A DNA stretch of 64,000 nt from CADEEN01 sp963816315 (lineage in GTDB: Bacteria; Pseudomonadota; Gammaproteobacteria; Burkholderiales; Burkholderiaceae_C), in assembly GCA_963816315.1 (NCBI GenBank), contig CAWFJZ010000033.1:1-64000 (forward strand), in the 5' to 3' direction. Positions within the stretch are counted from its first letter, which is position 1; each line of letters starts with the position of its first letter. A program made the translations under genes and the position numbers. Under the pieces are notes generated by a model. That model worked only from the letters and a program-made list of their open reading frames with translations. It ran no database searches and was not told where the DNA came from. Shown piece by piece: positions 52,844 through 62,259 of this stretch.

Positions 52844-54919
52844 ATGAACGCCACCGTTGCGCCGGGCCCTGTATCCCGCACCGTCCACGCCGCCTGCCCG
52901 CACGATTGTCCCGACACCTGTGCCATGCGTGTCACGGTGGACGCTGGACGCGTTGTCCGCATCCAGGGCGACCCCGAGCACGCGACGACGCAAGGCGTGC
53001 TCTGCACCAAGGTCAGCCGCTACGCCGAGCGCACTTATCACGACGAGCGTGTGACTTTCCCCATGAAACGCAGCGGCGCCAAGGGCCGCGGCGAGTTCGT
53101 GCGCGTGTCGTGGGACGAGGCGCTTGCTGACATCGCGATGCGCTTGAAGGCGATTGCGCAGCGCGATCCGCAGGCTGTTCTGCCCTACAGCTATGCCGGC
53201 ACGATGGGCCTGGTGCAAGGCGAGGGCATGGCGCAGCGCTTCTTCCACAAGCTCGGCGCCTCGCTGCTCGACCGCACGATCTGCTCGGCCGCCGGCGGCG
53301 ACGCCATCGCCGCCACCTACGGCGCCAAGATCGGCATGCAGACGCGCTTCTTCTCGGAAAGCAAGCTGATCGTCATCTGGGGCAGCAACTCGATTGCCAG
53401 CAACCTGCATTTCTGGACGCTGGCGCAAGAGGCCAAGCGACGCGGCGCGAAGCTGATTGCGATCGATCCGCGGCGCACCGAGACGGCCGAGAAATGCCAT
53501 CAGCACATTGCGCTGTTGCCCGGCACCGACGGCGCGTTGGCGCTCGGCGTGATGCACGAACTGGTGGCGCAGCAGTGGCTCGATCACGACTACATCGCGC
53601 GCCACGTCGATGGTTTCGATCGGCTGCAGAAACGCATCGCCGAGTGGCCGCCCGAGCGTGCGGCCACGGTCTGCGGCATCAGCGCCGACGAAGTGCGCGG
53701 CCTGGCGCGCGACCTCGGCACCACGCAGCCGGCGGCGATTCGCCTGAACTACGGCATGCAGCGCGTCAAGGGCGGCGGCAATGCGACGCGGCTGATCGCG
53801 CTCTTGCCGTGCCTGACGGGCGCGTGGCGGCACCGCGCCGGCGGCCTCTTGCTGTCGAGCTCGGGCTGGTTCAAGCGCTACAAGAATCCATCGCTGGAGC
53901 GGCCCGACCTGCTGGCCGGGCGGCGTCCGCGCACGATCAACATGAGCACGATCGGCGACGACCTGCTGCGCGCATCGTCGCCGGCGTTCGGGCCGAAGAT
54001 CGAAGCGCTGATCGTCTATAACAGCAACCCGGTGGCGGTGGCGCCGGAGTCGAAGAAGGTCGTGGCCGGCTTCGCGCGCGAGGACCTGTTCACCGTCGTC
54101 CTCGAACATTTCATGACCGACACCGCCGACCACGCCGACTACGTGCTGCCGGCCACCACGCAGTTGGAGCACCTCGACGTGCACGGCACCTACGGCCACA
54201 CCGACGTGATGTGGAACGAACCGGCGATCGCGCCGGTCGGCGAGGCCAAACCCAACACGCAGATCTTTCGAGAACTCGCCGCGCGCATGGGCTTCACCGA
54301 GCCGTGCTTCGCCGACGACGACGAGACGCTGGCGCGCCAGGCCTTCGACTGGGACGCCATCGGTACGAGCTTCGAAGCGCTGCGCGAGCGCGGCTGGGCG
54401 AGCCTGCCGTTGCCCGACGCGCCGTTTGCCGACGGTGGCTTTGCCACCGAGAACGGCAAGGCGCAGGTCGATGTCTGCGGCCTCGGCGTGCCCGAGCATG
54501 TGGCCAACCACGAGAGTGTGCTGTCGTCGCCCGAACTGGCGGCGCGCTTTCCGCTGGCGATGATCTCGCCGCCGGCGCGCCACTTCCTGAACTCGAGCTT
54601 CGTCAACGTGAAGAGCCTGCGCACGATCGAGGGCGAGCCGCTGCTGGAGATGCACGCCGACGACGCCACGCCGCGCGGCATCACCAGCGGCGCGATGGTG
54701 CGCGTCTTCAACGAGCGCGGCGAGTACCGCTGCAAGGCAGAGGTCAGCCAACGAGCGCGGCCCGGCGTCGTCAACGGCCTGGGCGTGTGGTGGCGCAAGC
54801 TCGGCGCGGACGGCACCAACGTCAACGAGCTGACGAGCCAGCGCCTGACCGACATCGGCCGCGCACCGACGTTCTACGACTGTCTGGTCGATGTGAAGCC
54901 GTGCGGCGCTGGGCGCTGA
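52844..54919 (+). CDS. Molybdopterin-dependent oxidoreductase
   Basis: This is a DMSO-reductase-superfamily catalytic subunit, about 691 residues. The N-terminal 4Fe-4S ligands are C18, C22, C26 (ACPHDCPDTCAM) and C54 (GVLCTK). Cofactor-binding blocks include VIWGSNSIASNLHFW, LIAIDPRRTETA, LIVYNSNPVAVAPES and DYVLPATTQLEHLDVHGTYGH. The C-terminal molydop_binding domain has RHFLNSSFVNVKSL and VNELTSQRLTDIG. There is no Tat signal and no electron-transfer partner gene, so it is probably cytoplasmic and accepts a soluble donor. The substrate cannot be assigned. ATG 52844 is chosen. The stop overlaps the next ATG as TGATG. Confidence 0.9.
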   Translation: MNATVAPGPVSRTVHAACPHDCPDTCAMRVTVDAGRVVRIQGDPEHATTQGVLCTKVSRYAERTYHDERVTFPMKRSGAKGRGEFVRVSWDEALADIAMRLKAIAQRDPQAVLPYSYAGTMGLVQGEGMAQRFFHKLGASLLDRTICSAAGGDAIAATYGAKIGMQTRFFSESKLIVIWGSNSIASNLHFWTLAQEAKRRGAKLIAIDPRRTETAEKCHQHIALLPGTDGALALGVMHELVAQQWLDHDYIARHVDGFDRLQKRIAEWPPERAATVCGISADEVRGLARDLGTTQPAAIRLNYGMQRVKGGGNATRLIALLPCLTGAWRHRAGGLLLSSSGWFKRYKNPSLERPDLLAGRRPRTINMSTIGDDLLRASSPAFGPKIEALIVYNSNPVAVAPESKKVVAGFAREDLFTVVLEHFMTDTADHADYVLPATTQLEHLDVHGTYGHTDVMWNEPAIAPVGEAKPNTQIFRELAARMGFTEPCFADDDETLARQAFDWDAIGTSFEALRERGWASLPLPDAPFADGGFATENGKAQVDVCGLGVPEHVANHESVLSSPELAARFPLAMISPPARHFLNSSFVNVKSLRTIEGEPLLEMHADDATPRGITSGAMVRVFNERGEYRCKAEVSQRARPGVVNGLGVWWRKLGADGTNVNELTSQRLTDIGRAPTFYDCLVDVKPCGAGR

Positions 54920-55992
54920 TGGCGGGCATCGGCGTTGCGGGCGTGGCGGCGCTGCTCGGCGCCGCGTGCCTGACCGTCGGCTGCGGGGCGATAGGCTACT
55001 ACGCGCAGTCGGTCGGCGGCCATCTCGACTTGCTCTCGCGTGCCAAATCGATCGACGAGTTGCAAGCCGATCAAGCAACACCGGCTCCGTTGCGCGAACG
55101 CCTCGCGCTCGCCGCGCGCATCCGCGACTTCGCTGTCAGCGATCTCGGTCTGCCCGACAACCGCAGCTACCGCCGCTACAGCGATCTCGGCCGCAACGCC
55201 GCCGTGTACAACGTGACGGCAGCGCCCGAGCTGTCGCTGAAGCTCGAAACCTGGTGCTTCCCTGTCGTGGGATGCGTCGGCTACCGCGGCTACTACGACC
55301 GCGCCGCGGCCGATGCCGAAGCTGCGGCCCTGCGCGCGCGCGGCCTCGAAGTCAACGTCTATGGCGTGCCCGCTTATTCCACGCTCGGCAAGCTCGACTG
55401 GCTCGGCGGCGACCCGCTGCTCAACACTTTTGTCAACTGGCCGGAGGGCGAACTGGCGCGCCTGGTTTTTCACGAACTCGCGCACCAGGTCGTCTATGCC
55501 GAAGGCGACACGATGTTCAACGAATCGTTTGCCACCGCGGTCGAGCGCATCGGCGTGCAGCGCTGGCTGGCCCTGCACGCCGGCGATGAAGCCAAGCGCC
55601 AGTACGCGGCGCAGGATGCGCGCCGCGACGACTTCCGTTCGCTGACCACACGCTACCGCGATCGCCTGAACGCGCTCTACGGCAGTGACGCCCCCGACGC
55701 CGACAAGCGCGTCGCCAAGGCCGATCTGATGCGCGAGTTGCGTGGCGACTACGCGAAGATGAAAGCCGAGCGCTGGCAAGGTTTCGCCGGCTACGACGGC
55801 TGGTTCGAACGCGCCAACAACGCCAGCTTCGGCGTGCTCGCCGCGTACAACGAACTGGTGCCGCAGTTCGAGCGCCTGTACGAGAGCGAGGGCAAAGACT
55901 TCGAACGCTTTTACGCCGCGGTCGCGCGCCTGTCCGCCTTGCCGAAGGAGCAGCGCCACGCGACACTCATCGCTGCCTCCCGTTCACCCTGA
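54919..55992 (+). CDS. Predicted aminopeptidase, membrane lipoprotein (COG4324 family)
   Basis: This is a putative zinc aminopeptidase anchored as a lipoprotein. The leader is MAGIGVAGVAALLGAACLTVG with the lipobox cysteine in TVGCGAIGYYAQSVGGHL, a segment characteristic of the family. The metal site is HELAHQVVYAEGD (HExxH) followed by FNESFATAVERIG. The C-terminal part is helical (about 200-350). Start at ATG 54919 overlapping the molybdoenzyme stop; a GTG at 54901 is in frame as well. It has 357 residues and is intact. The role is inferred from the motif only. Confidence 0.85.
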   Translation: MAGIGVAGVAALLGAACLTVGCGAIGYYAQSVGGHLDLLSRAKSIDELQADQATPAPLRERLALAARIRDFAVSDLGLPDNRSYRRYSDLGRNAAVYNVTAAPELSLKLETWCFPVVGCVGYRGYYDRAAADAEAAALRARGLEVNVYGVPAYSTLGKLDWLGGDPLLNTFVNWPEGELARLVFHELAHQVVYAEGDTMFNESFATAVERIGVQRWLALHAGDEAKRQYAAQDARRDDFRSLTTRYRDRLNALYGSDAPDADKRVAKADLMRELRGDYAKMKAERWQGFAGYDGWFERANNASFGVLAAYNELVPQFERLYESEGKDFERFYAAVARLSALPKEQRHATLIAASRSP

Positions 55993-56025
55993 GCCCGTCG
56001 AAGGGCCAGGCTGAGCTTGTCGAAG
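55989..56025. repeat. Intergenic repeat pair CTGAGCnnGTCGAAG
   Basis: Two direct 15-base copies, CTGAGCCCGTCGAAG (55989-56003) and CTGAGCTTGTCGAAG (56011-56025), differ at two bases. They lie between the aminopeptidase stop and the next gene. This CTGAGC-x-x-GTCGAAG unit is a common dispersed intergenic repeat in high-G+C proteobacteria. The first copy includes the aminopeptidase stop codon. Confidence 0.55.
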
Positions 56026-56046
56026 CCTTCATCCGGAGTTCACGCG

Positions 56047-56382
56047 ATGCCCGATATCAAGATCCACCGCGACCATGCACTCGGTCTGGCCAAGGCGCGC
56101 AAGATCGCCCTCAAGTGGGCCGAAGACGTGGAGAAAGACTTCGGCATGGACTGCACGCTGATCGAAGGCGAGTTCAGCGACACGGTGGAATTCACCCGCA
56201 GCGGCGTCAACGGCACATTGATCGTGGCGGCTGATCACTTCGACCTGAACGCCAAGCTCGGTTTCCTGCTCGGCGCGTTCTCGAAGACGATCGAGAGCGA
56301 GATCAAGAAGAACCTCGACGGGCTGCTGGCGAAAAGCGCAGCGGACAAAAAACCGGCCGCCAAGAAAGCGGCCAAGAAGTAG
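56047..56382 (+). CDS. Polyhydroxyalkanoic acid system (PHA granule) family protein
   Basis: This small cytoplasmic protein of 111 residues has the arrangement of the PHA_gran_rgn family: IKIHRDHALGLAKARKIALKWAEDVEKDFGMDC, then an amphipathic core (TVEFTRSGVNGTLIVAADHFDLNAKLGFLLGAF) and a Lys/Ala-rich tail (KKPAAKKAAKK). Members are found with polyhydroxyalkanoate storage genes; the exact role is not settled. The Lys/Ala-rich tail may bind DNA or granules. It is convergent with the acyl-CoA-binding protein gene and near other storage-lipid genes. Confidence 0.8.
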   Translation: MPDIKIHRDHALGLAKARKIALKWAEDVEKDFGMDCTLIEGEFSDTVEFTRSGVNGTLIVAADHFDLNAKLGFLLGAFSKTIESEIKKNLDGLLAKSAADKKPAAKKAAKK

Positions 56383-56391
56383 CGTGCGCGG

Positions 56392-56646
56392 CTACTTCAG
56401 CGACTCGATCAACTCGACGTACTCCCCCATCGCCTCGTCGCCGCTCTTGCCCTTGATCTCGTTCCATGCGTCCCACTTGGCGCGGCCGACCATGTCGGTG
56501 AAGCCGGGGCGCTTGCCTTCAACGTCGCCTCCGGTGGCTTGTTTGTACAGCGCATAGATCTTCAGCAGCGTGGCGTTGTCGGGCTTCTCCGGCAGGTTCT
56601 TGCTGTCGGCAACGGCTTTGTCGAAGGCGGCTTTGGAGGTGGCCAT
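56392..56646 (-). CDS. Acyl-CoA-binding protein
   Basis: This 84-residue four-helix ACBP, a family better known from eukaryotes but present in some proteobacteria, binds long-chain acyl-CoA esters in the cytoplasm. The sequence shows the ACBP pattern: KAAFDKAVADSKNLPEKPDN, LLKIYALYKQATGGDVEGKRPG and the CoA/acyl-binding block GRAKWDAWNEIKGKSGDEAM. It lies back to back with the wax ester synthase gene (81 bases apart), suggesting a role in feeding acyl-CoA to storage-lipid synthesis. Confidence 0.93.
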   Translation of the reverse strand: MATSKAAFDKAVADSKNLPEKPDNATLLKIYALYKQATGGDVEGKRPGFTDMVGRAKWDAWNEIKGKSGDEAMGEYVELIESLK

Positions 56647-56727
56647 GGTGCAGAACTCCTGTGAGGCGCAAGTAGAGTCGGCATCTTAGCCAGCAACGAG
56701 CGGTCAACGCTGCCGAGGAGAACCCCG

Positions 56728-58057
56728 ATGCCCAGCGAACGCATGTCGCGCGTCGATCACGCCTGGCTGCGCATGGACAGCGACGCCAACCTGATGATGA
56801 TCATCGGCTTCTGGCTGCTCGAGCCGAAGCTGACGTTGCCTGAACTCACCGATCGCATCCAGACGGCGCTGCTGGCCTACCCGCGCTTCGTGCAGAAGGT
56901 GGTCGAGGACGACAGCGGTGCGATGTGGGTCGAGGACGAACACTTCGACATCGGGCACCACGTCACGCGCGAAGCCCTTCGCCACAAGCCCGGTGAGGCG
57001 CCGCTCGAAGCGCTGAAGCGCCGCGTCGCCGAACTGGCGACGCAGCCGCTCGATCCATCGCGGCCGCTGTGGCAGTTTCATCTGATCGAAGACCTGGACG
57101 GCGCACAGAGCGCGATGATCTGCCGCATCCACCACTGCATCGGCGACGGCATCGCGCTGATCTCGGTGACGCTGTCGATCGCCGATGGCGGCAAGCCGCC
57201 TCACCGCCGATCACGCCAGGACGAGAACGAGGGGGTTGCCGACACGCTGCTCAGACCCCTTGTCGGCATGGCGACCCACGGCGCGCAAGTCGGCCTGCAG
57301 ATCGCGCAAGACGCTGCTGCGCTGGCGTTGATGGCCGACGACTCGCCGACGCGTTTGAAAGGCAAAGCCACGCCGGGCAAGCGCGTGGCCTGGGGCGAGC
57401 CGCTGCCGCTCGACGAAGTGAAAGCGGTCAGCAAGGCCTACGGTGTGTCGATCAACGACGTGCTGCTGGCGGCGGTGGCCGGCGCGATCGGCAGCTACCT
57501 GCAGAAGCCAAGGCGACGACACCACAGGCCAGGAGATCCGCGCGATGGTGCCGGTGAACCTGCGAGCGCCGGCAGACACTCACCAGCTCGGCAACCGCTT
57601 CGGCCTCGTGCCCGTGCTGCTGCCGATCGGCCTGGCGCATCCCGGCGAGCGCCTGTACACGGTGCACGCGCGCATGAACGCGTTGAAAGGCAGCACGCAG
57701 CCGCTGCTGGCGTTTGCGCTGCTCGCGCTGTCGGGGCTGATGGTCAAGCCGATGCAGGACCTCGTCACCGGCCTGTTCGCGAAGAAGGCCACCGCCGTCA
57801 TGACCAATCTGCCGGGGCCGCGCGAGCCGCTGCGGTTTTGCGGCCGCACGGTCAATCAGGTGATGTTCTGGGTGCCGCAGTCGGGCGACATCGGTGTTGG
57901 CGTGTCGATCCTGTCGTATGCCGGAGGCGTGCAGTTCGGCTTGATCACCGACGCCAGGATGTGCCCCGACCCGGAGGCGATCGTCGCGCGATTCGCGCCC
58001 GAGTTCGAGAAGCTGCTGCTGCTGGCGCTGATGTCGCCGTGGCCGGTGGTGGGCTGA
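56728..58057 (+). CDS. Wax ester synthase / diacylglycerol acyltransferase (one frameshift)
   Basis: This is a bifunctional WS/DGAT that esterifies acyl-CoA to fatty alcohol or diacylglycerol to make neutral storage lipid. The N-terminus MPSERMSRVDHAWLRMD and the active-site HHxxxDG at residues 135-141 (HHCIGDG) are clear. The WES_acyltransf core ends in YGVSINDVLLAAVAGAIG. After a frameshift near 57508 the DUF1298 domain follows (MVPVNLRAPAD, GNRFGLVPVLLP, TNLPGPREPLRFCG). The reconstructed length of about 443 residues is typical. The divergent ACBP gene may share its regulation. Confidence 0.92.
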
Positions 58058-58100
58058 CTCAGGCCAGCGCCGGGCCGCTCCCAAGCGTCGGCCTGAGCTT

Positions 58101-58135
58101 CCCCTCGGGGGAGTGCCCGCGCAGCGGGCGAGGGG
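58101..58135. repeat. GC-rich inverted repeat between convergent genes
   Basis: Between the WS/DGAT stop and the helical-protein stop lies CCCCTC (58101-58106) pairing with GAGGGG (58130-58135). An inner hairpin GCCCGC-GCA-GCGGGC (58115-58129) sits within it. The nested stem could fold in either strand and may act as a bidirectional terminator or be a copy of a dispersed Burkholderiales repeat; no T-tract follows. Confidence 0.5.
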
Positions 58136-58143
58136 CCGTGATT

Positions 58144-58911
58144 TCAGTCTTCCAGCTCTTCCTTTGCCATCTCCACGTCCAGCCGCTCCATCGCATCCGC
58201 AGGATCGCACGCCGCGGCATCGGCATAGAGCTTCTCGGCCTCCTTCATCTTCTTCTCGCCTTCGAGCATGACCAGGCCGTTGGCGTACTCGACCATGCCG
58301 ATCGCGCTTTGCGGATGCAGCTTCAACGCCTGCTGGTACATCTTCAGGCCGGTGGCCTTGTCGGCGCCTTGCGTGCGGCCGAGCAGCGAGCCCACTTTGT
58401 CGATGACCTCGGCGTGGAACGTGCCCAGGCTGATGTGCGCATCGGCATGTTTGGGTGCGAGCTTGATCGTCGTCTCGAGCGCGCTCTTGACCTTGCTGCC
58501 CAGTCCCTGCGTCAACGCCTTGGCCACGCTGATGCCCTGGCTGTAGCGGCCGAGCGCATAGGCCTGGTAGTAGTAGGCGTTGGCGTTTTTCGGCTCCTCG
58601 GCTTGCAGCGCTTCGGCGCGCGCGGCCACTTCCTGGAACATCGCCAGCTTGGTCTTCTCGCTCTTCTCGACGTAGTTGGCGTAGATGGCCTGCGCCTTGT
58701 TGGCCGCGGTGATGCCGGCGCCGCCGGCCTTCAATCCCGCATCGAACGCTTTCTGGAATTCGCCGCGGTGGAACAGCACCCAGGCTTCGAGCACCTTGGC
58801 GTCTTTGGGCAGCGGCTCGGCATCGCCGGCATGCAATCGCGCCCACTGCTTCTTCACGGCAGCAGCGTCGAGGTCGAACAGGTCGTACGGGTAAGCAGTC
58901 CACTTGGCCAT
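58144..58911 (-). CDS. Helical (TPR-like) repeat protein of unknown function
   Basis: This 255-residue cytoplasmic protein has no signal peptide. It contains helical-repeat features, with TPR-like units around ANAYYYQAYALGRYSQG, LAPKHADAHISLGTFHAEVID, LKMYQQALKLHPQSAIGMVEYANGL and EKLYADAAACDPAD. It begins MAKWTAYPYDLFDLDAAAV. Convergent with the WS/DGAT gene and preceded on the same strand by a TetR gene 21 bases away, it probably forms a two-gene transcript with that regulator. I cannot assign a function. Confidence 0.8.
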   Translation of the reverse strand: MAKWTAYPYDLFDLDAAAVKKQWARLHAGDAEPLPKDAKVLEAWVLFHRGEFQKAFDAGLKAGGAGITAANKAQAIYANYVEKSEKTKLAMFQEVAARAEALQAEEPKNANAYYYQAYALGRYSQGISVAKALTQGLGSKVKSALETTIKLAPKHADAHISLGTFHAEVIDKVGSLLGRTQGADKATGLKMYQQALKLHPQSAIGMVEYANGLVMLEGEKKMKEAEKLYADAAACDPADAMERLDVEMAKEELED

Positions 58912-58932
58912 GTCGAAGGTCTCCTCTTGTGA

Positions 58933-59595
58933 TCAGTTTCGATAAGGCGCGACGAGCGAATGCAGGTGGTCGCGCGACTTGGGCTCGATGTAGGGCATCA
59001 GCAAACTCAGCACGTGGTACGCGCCGCGCGCCAGCGCCGGGCCGGCGGTCTCGGGCTCGAGCGCGCGGCGCGGGTCGCGCACGTACTCGAACGACAGCCA
59101 GTAGGTCAGCACGACGAGCATCGCCGTGGCCACCGGCTCGGCCTCGCGGGCGTCGATGCGCACCGCGTTGCCGCGCGCCAGTCCGCCGAGCACCGACTGC
59201 ACCGCGCGGCCCTTGGCTTTCAGGATGTGCTGGAACTGCGTTTCGAGCTTGCGGTTCTTCGACAGCAGGTCGTTCAGATCGCGGTACAGAAAACGATAGG
59301 CCCAGATCGTCTCGAACAGCATGTGAAAGAACAGCCACGCGTCTTCGACGTTGCGCACGTTGTCGGCGGCGAGCAGGATTTCGGCGAGCGCCTTTTCATA
59401 GCGCGCGAACAGGCCGTTGATCAGTTCGTCCTTGGCCGGGTAGTGGTAGTAGAGGTTGCCCGGGCTGATCTTCAGCTCGGCCGAGATCACCGTCGTGCTG
59501 ACGTTGGGCTCACCGAAGCGGTTGAACAACAGGAGCGTCACGTCGAGGATGCGCTCTGCGGTGCGGCGGGGTTTGGGGGGAGGTGCAGCGGCCAT
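58933..59595 (-). CDS. TetR-family transcriptional regulator
   Basis: The TetR N-terminal DNA-binding domain (about 10-60) is AERILDVTLLLFNRFGEPNVSTTVISAELKISPGNLYYHYPAKDELI, quoted in parts: NLYYHYPAKDEL is the classic recognition helix end. A C-terminal ligand domain of about 150 residues follows. ATG 59595 is chosen because the family domain starts about ten residues later; the frame extends upstream without support. It is upstream of the helical-repeat gene and close to the storage-lipid genes, whose expression it may control (inference). Confidence 0.92.
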   Translation of the reverse strand: MAAAPPPKPRRTAERILDVTLLLFNRFGEPNVSTTVISAELKISPGNLYYHYPAKDELINGLFARYEKALAEILLAADNVRNVEDAWLFFHMLFETIWAYRFLYRDLNDLLSKNRKLETQFQHILKAKGRAVQSVLGGLARGNAVRIDAREAEPVATAMLVVLTYWLSFEYVRDPRRALEPETAGPALARGAYHVLSLLMPYIEPKSRDHLHSLVAPYRN

Positions 59596-59659
59596 GGAGA
59601 CGATCGGGGCAGGGCCGCGATCTTGCACCAGGACGTGCGGCCGGTCGATCCGCGGCGCC

Positions 59660-60545
59660 TCAGGGTTTGCCGCGGGCCCGGCTCGCCAGCACCAGCGCAA
59701 TGCCGCCGAGGATCGCCGCCGATGACAGCACGAGGCGCATCGACAACGCTTCCGACAGCCACCACACGCCGCCGAGCGCGGCCAGCGGCGGCACGGAGAG
59801 CTGCACTGTCGCCGCGCGCAGCGACGACAGGTGCGGCAGTGCGGCGTACCAGATCACGTAGCCGAGACCCGAGGTCACAGCGCCGGAAGCGATGGCGAGT
59901 GCGATGCCGTTGGCACTGCCGTGCGGCGCGCCGGTGAACGCGAAGCTGAGCACGCTCACGACCAGCGCCAGCGGCGCAGCGCGCATGAAGTTGCCGGCCG
60001 TGGCCGCCACCGGCTCGCCGGCACCGCGGCCACGCAGTGAATAGACGCCCCAGGCGATGCCGGCGCCGGCCATCAGCAGCGTGCCGAGCAGCGGCGGCGC
60101 GGCGAGGCCGGGCGACACGAGGTAGAACAGACCAGCCCACCGCCAACGTGAACCCGCCCCAAGCCGGCAGCGTGAAGCGCTCGCCGGCGGCCAGGCCGGC
60201 GCTGAACATCGTCAATTGCACCGCGCCGAACAGGATCAGCGCACCGCTGCCGGCGGGCAGCGTCATGTAGGCGAACGAGAACGCGGCGACATACGCCCAC
60301 AGCATCGCTGCGGCCAGCCAATCGCTGCGCGGTCTGACGGCGGGGCCGGCGCGCCAACGCACGATCGCCCACAACACCAGCGCTCCCGACACCAGTCGCA
60401 CGCTGCCGAAGCTCGCCGCATCGATGCTCTGCTGCTGCAGGGCCAGGCGGCACAGCAACGAGTTGGCAGCAAAGGCGAGCATCGCCAATCCAGTCATCGC
60501 GATCGTGCGCGCGGCGGAGGAGGGCGGCGCGATGGCACTCATCAT
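59660..60545 (-). CDS. DMT-superfamily transporter, EamA type (one frameshift)
   Basis: This inner-membrane transporter has two EamA halves, about ten membrane helices. The first half carries RTIAMTGLAMLAFAANSLLCRLAL, TLPAGSGALILFGAVQLTM and ends GGFTLAVGW. After a frame change near 60130 the second half reads GLAAPPLLGTLLMAGAGIAWGVYSLRG, SGLGYVIWYAALPHLSSLRAATVQLSVPPLAALGG and WWLSEALSMRLVLSSAAILGGIALVL, cited here by their parts. Substrates of such proteins are often amino acids or metabolites; here unknown. The reconstructed length is about 295 residues. Confidence 0.9.
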
Positions 60546-60580
60546 CGTGATGGTACGTGCCGCTGCCTACAATCCTTCGC

Positions 60581-61488
<908 letters not shown>

Positions 61489-61492
<4 letters not shown>

Positions 61493-62259
61493 ACCTCGTG
61501 AATCTGGCGGGGGCTCGCACACTCTTCAACAAGGAAATCCTGCGCTTCTGGAAAGTCAGCGTGCAGACCGTCGCCGCGCCGGTGCTGACGGCCGTGCTCT
61601 ACCTGCTGATCTTCGGCCATGTGCTCGAAGCGCATGTGCAGGTCTTCCCGGGCGTCGGCTACACGAGCTTTCTGATCCCGGGCCTGGTGATGATGAGCGT
61701 GCTGCAAAACGCCTATGCCAACAGCAGCAGCTCGCTGATCCAGAGCAAGATCAGCGGCAACCTGGTCTTCCTGCTCGTCTCGCCGCTGTCGCACTGGGCG
61801 TGGTTCGCGGCCTATGTCGGTGCGAGCGTGGTGCGCGGGCTCGCGGTGGGTGTGGGTGTGTTCGCGGTCACGGTGTGGTTTGCGCCGGCGCATTTTGTCG
61901 AGCCGTGGTGGATCGTCGTCTTCGCCGTGCTCGGCGCCGGCATGCTCGGCACGCTGGGCCTGGTCTCCGGCTTGTGGGCGGAGAAGTTCGATCAGACGGC
62001 GGCCTTCCAGAACTTCTTGATCATGCCGATGACGTTCTTGTCCGGCGTCTTCTACTCGGTGCACTCGCTGCCCGCGTTCTGGCAGGGTCTGTCGCACCTC
62101 AATCCGTTCTTCTACATGATCGACGGCTTTCGGCGCGGCTTCTTCGGTGTCAGCGATGTCTCGCCGTGGTTGTCGCTGGCGGTGGTGGGCCTGAGCTTTT
62201 TGATCGTCTCGGCGATCGCCTTGCGCTTGCTCGCCACCGGCTACAAGATCAGGTCATGA
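61489..62259 (+). CDS. ABC-2 type exporter, permease protein
   Basis: This permease with six predicted membrane helices partners the preceding ATPase. Family blocks are LFNKEILRFWKVSVQTVAAPVLTAVLYLLIFG (first helix region), FLIPGLVMMSVLQNAYANSSSS, NFLIMPMTFLSGVFYSVHSLP and the ABC2 signature LNPFFYMIDGFRRGFFG. At 256 residues it matches YadH-like exporters. In many Burkholderiales a pair like this follows mlaB; here it lies about 21 kb away. It overlaps the patatin gene by four bases. Confidence 0.94.

Noticed and set aside
55988..56026. Short CRISPR-like array
   Set aside because: Only two short copies with an 8-base spacing and internal differences; it fits a dispersed intergenic repeat, not CRISPR.
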